Assembly (NCBI GenBank): GCA_016764435.1
Contig: JAESRX010000014.1
Span: 28,245 to 62,115, forward strand
DNA: 33,871 nucleotides
Direction of reading: 5' to 3'
Origin: Flavobacteriaceae bacterium
GTDB lineage: Bacteria; Bacteroidota; Bacteroidia; Flavobacteriales; Flavobacteriaceae
The position numbers were made by a program, and so were the translations under genes. The notes under the pieces were generated by a model that had not been told where the DNA came from, searched no databases, and saw only the letters and a list, made by a program, of their open reading frames with translations. Positions 32,350 through 33,871 of the stretch are shown in pieces. Each line of letters starts with the position of its first letter. Position 1 is the first letter of the stretch.

Positions 32350-33273
32350 TTACTTTTTTTCACGACGTAACAATCTTTTAATTCCAGCCAGTTCTTTTAG
32401 CTTTTCTCGGGACTCCGAAATAGGCGTTCCAAAATAGCTTTTCCCTCCTTCTACTGATTTTGTCACTCCCGTTTGTCCTAGGATCACGGCCTTTTTACCT
32501 ATTCTAATCCCACTCGTAGTTCCTACTTGTCCCCAAATAGTCACCTCATCTTCGATCACTACACAACCTGCAATTCCAGTTTGGGAAGCAATTAAACACT
32601 TGTTTCCGATGATGGTATCATGACCTATTTGGACTTGATTGTCAATTTTAGTTCCTTTTTTAATGGTTGTAGCTCCAGTAACCCCTCTGTCCACGGTACA
32701 CAAGGCACCTAAATCTACATTATCTTCAATGATAACCGTTCCTCCTGAGATTAATTTATCATAACCACTTGGACGGTTTTTATAATAAAAGGCATCTGCC
32801 CCGATGATCGTTCCTGCATGGATGGTTACATTATTCCCTATCGTGGTTCCATCATAAATAACCACATTTGGATGGATCAGACAATTAGCTCCTATTTTCA
32901 CATTATTCCCTAAAAAGACATGGGGTTGAATGATGGTGTTTTTTCCGATTTTAGCCGTTTCAGTAATTGCTTTTGTCGCTTTTTTAAAAGGGTTAAAATG
33001 CTTGGTAAGGGTGTTAAAATCACGAAAGGGATCGTCAGAGATTAACAGTCCTTTTCCTTTGGGACATTCCACTTCTTTATTGATCAACACAATAGTCGCT
33101 GCAGATGCTAAGGCTTTTTCATAGTATTTCGGATGATCTACAAATACGATATCTCCGGGCTCCACTACGTGGATTTCATTCATTCCCAATACTGGGAAAT
33201 TGGCATCACCGATATAGGCTGAACCAATAATCGCCGCAATTTCTTGCAGCGATTGGGTTTTTTCAAACTTCAT
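32350..33273 (-). CDS. LpxD-type UDP-3-O-acylglucosamine N-acyltransferase
   Basis: The protein (307 residues) has an LpxD-like N-terminal uridine-binding domain (about 1-100, with MNEIHVVEPGDIVFVDHPKYYEKAL) followed by a left-handed beta-helix of hexapeptide repeats from about 105, and a short charged helix at the end. The catalytic base is H218 in KIDNQVQIGHDTIIG, matching the IDNLIQIAHN segment of LpxD. The reaction would be transfer of a hydroxyacyl chain in lipid A synthesis at the inner membrane. It is shorter than the usual 340 or so residues and lies outside an lpx cluster within the visible sequence, sandwiched between efp and sucD. It may therefore be a second LpxD paralogue with a different acyl or sugar substrate. 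Only 3 bases separate it from efp, so the two are co-transcribed. Confidence 0.85.
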   Translation of the reverse strand: MKFEKTQSLQEIAAIIGSAYIGDANFPVLGMNEIHVVEPGDIVFVDHPKYYEKALASAATIVLINKEVECPKGKGLLISDDPFRDFNTLTKHFNPFKKATKAITETAKIGKNTIIQPHVFLGNNVKIGANCLIHPNVVIYDGTTIGNNVTIHAGTIIGADAFYYKNRPSGYDKLISGGTVIIEDNVDLGALCTVDRGVTGATTIKKGTKIDNQVQIGHDTIIGNKCLIASQTGIAGCVVIEDEVTIWGQVGTTSGIRIGKKAVILGQTGVTKSVEGGKSYFGTPISESREKLKELAGIKRLLRREKK

Positions 33274-33276
33274 GAG

Positions 33277-33843
33277 TTAAGATTTTACTCTTTCTTGATA
33301 CGTCCCTTTGGTCGTTTCAATTTTAATTTTATCTCCTTCATTAATAAATAAAGGCACATTTACCTTTGCTCCTGTTTCTACTGTTGCAGGTTTGGTAGCA
33401 TTGGTTGCCGTATTTCCTTTAACTCCTGGTTCTGCATGTGTTACTTCTAAAATAACACTCAATGGCATGTCTACAGATAATGGTGAATCGTCTTCTGTAT
33501 TTATAATTACAGTCACTACTTCCCCTTCTTTTAATAAATCTGCACCATCAATAATGTTTTTCGGCAAGGTTATTTGATTGAAGTCAATCACATTCATAAA
33601 GTGAAAATCTTCTCCTTCTGGATATAAAAATTGATATTTTTGAGTTTCCACTCTCACTTCATCAATTTTACGACCTGCTGGAAAGGTATTGTCTAACACT
33701 TTACCACAGGTTAAACTCTTTAATTTAGTACGTACAAATGCAGGTCCTTTTCCTGGTTTAACGTGTAAAAACTCTATTACTTTAAAAATATCGTTGTTAT
33801 GTCTGATACATAAACCATTTCTAATATCTGATGTTGATGCCAT
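33277..33843 (-). CDS. efp: Translation elongation factor P
   Basis: EF-P helps ribosomes pass runs of proline. The 188 residues form three beta-barrel domains: the N-terminal KOW-like domain, and two OB-type domains. The modification-loop lysine K32 is in VKPGKGPAFVRTK (28-40), where some bacteria add a beta-lysyl, rhamnosyl or 5-aminopentanol group; the modifying enzyme is not in the window. Also typical are TFPAGRKIDEV, YQFLYPEGEDFHFM and the C-terminal VNVPLFINEGDKIKIETTKGTYQERV. The stop codon lies 3 bases before the LpxD-type start. The ATG at 33843 is near the right edge, so the upstream promoter and any preceding genes are not seen. Confidence 0.97.
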   Translation of the reverse strand: MASTSDIRNGLCIRHNNDIFKVIEFLHVKPGKGPAFVRTKLKSLTCGKVLDNTFPAGRKIDEVRVETQKYQFLYPEGEDFHFMNVIDFNQITLPKNIIDGADLLKEGEVVTVIINTEDDSPLSVDMPLSVILEVTHAEPGVKGNTATNATKPATVETGAKVNVPLFINEGDKIKIETTKGTYQERVKS

Positions 33844-33871
33844 AATTGTATGTTAATTGCCTGTATAACCT

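Noticed and set aside
1..33871. CRISPR array, prophage, integron, transposon or tRNA-linked island
   Set aside because: No transposase, integrase or phage gene, no regular spaced repeats other than the clpB elements, and no tRNA-like sequence was found on either strand.

Overview
The window is AT-rich chromosomal DNA from a member of the Bacteroidota, almost certainly the family Flavobacteriaceae; the genus cannot be fixed. The reasons are the gene content (split transketolase, bacillithiol genes, an efp-lpxD-sucD cluster, OmpW and other beta-barrel proteins with Ala-Gln signal-peptide ends, lipoproteins), the near absence of Shine-Dalgarno sequences, and many copies of the Bacteroidota -7 promoter box TAnnTTTG just upstream of genes. 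No tRNA, rRNA, insertion sequence, phage, plasmid, CRISPR or toxin-antitoxin locus is visible. It reads as an ordinary housekeeping segment, and I found no convincing undescribed multi-gene system.

Layout. 1-4.6 kb: the 5' end of typA (cut by the window edge), proline dehydrogenase, the divergent aroB, then bshA (bacillithiol synthesis) on the minus strand. 4.7-9.0 kb, minus strand: the N-terminal transketolase subunit, a two-gene unit of a HAD hydrolase and a CAT-like acyltransferase, and glyA. 9.1-11.6 kb, plus strand: fumarylacetoacetase followed by an unknown lipoprotein. 12.0-15.9 kb: a ytxJ-like bacilliredoxin divergent from clpB, then OmpW converging on clpB. 16.1-19.9 kb, plus strand: a secreted histidine phosphatase, an smpB / small membrane protein / maf unit, the C-terminal transketolase subunit and a beta-barrel protein. 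20.5-31 kb, minus strand: a band-7 protein, an MtfA-like peptidase, a VF530 protein, a VWA membrane protein with fabG, a large M16 peptidase lipoprotein and a NYN/OST-HTH protein. 31.4-33.9 kb, minus strand: sucD, an LpxD-type acyltransferase and efp.

Functional links. The two transketolase halves must act together although they lie about 12.6 kb apart on opposite strands. bshA and ytxJ both belong to the low-molecular-weight thiol bacillithiol. Proline dehydrogenase, glyA and fahA are amino-acid catabolism or interconversion genes. clpB, smpB, efp and typA serve protein quality control and translation. Eleven stem-loop terminators and about fourteen TAnnTTTG boxes mark transcription units. 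Several open frames begin at a TTG inside or upstream of a promoter box, so I moved those starts to a downstream ATG.

The items most worth a second look are the 32-base-spaced TGTC repeats upstream of clpB, the apparently leaderless smpB start inside a palindrome, the separated transketolase subunits, and several conserved-looking genes of unknown role (the fahA-linked lipoprotein, the membrane protein between smpB and maf, the CAT-like protein coupled to a HAD hydrolase).
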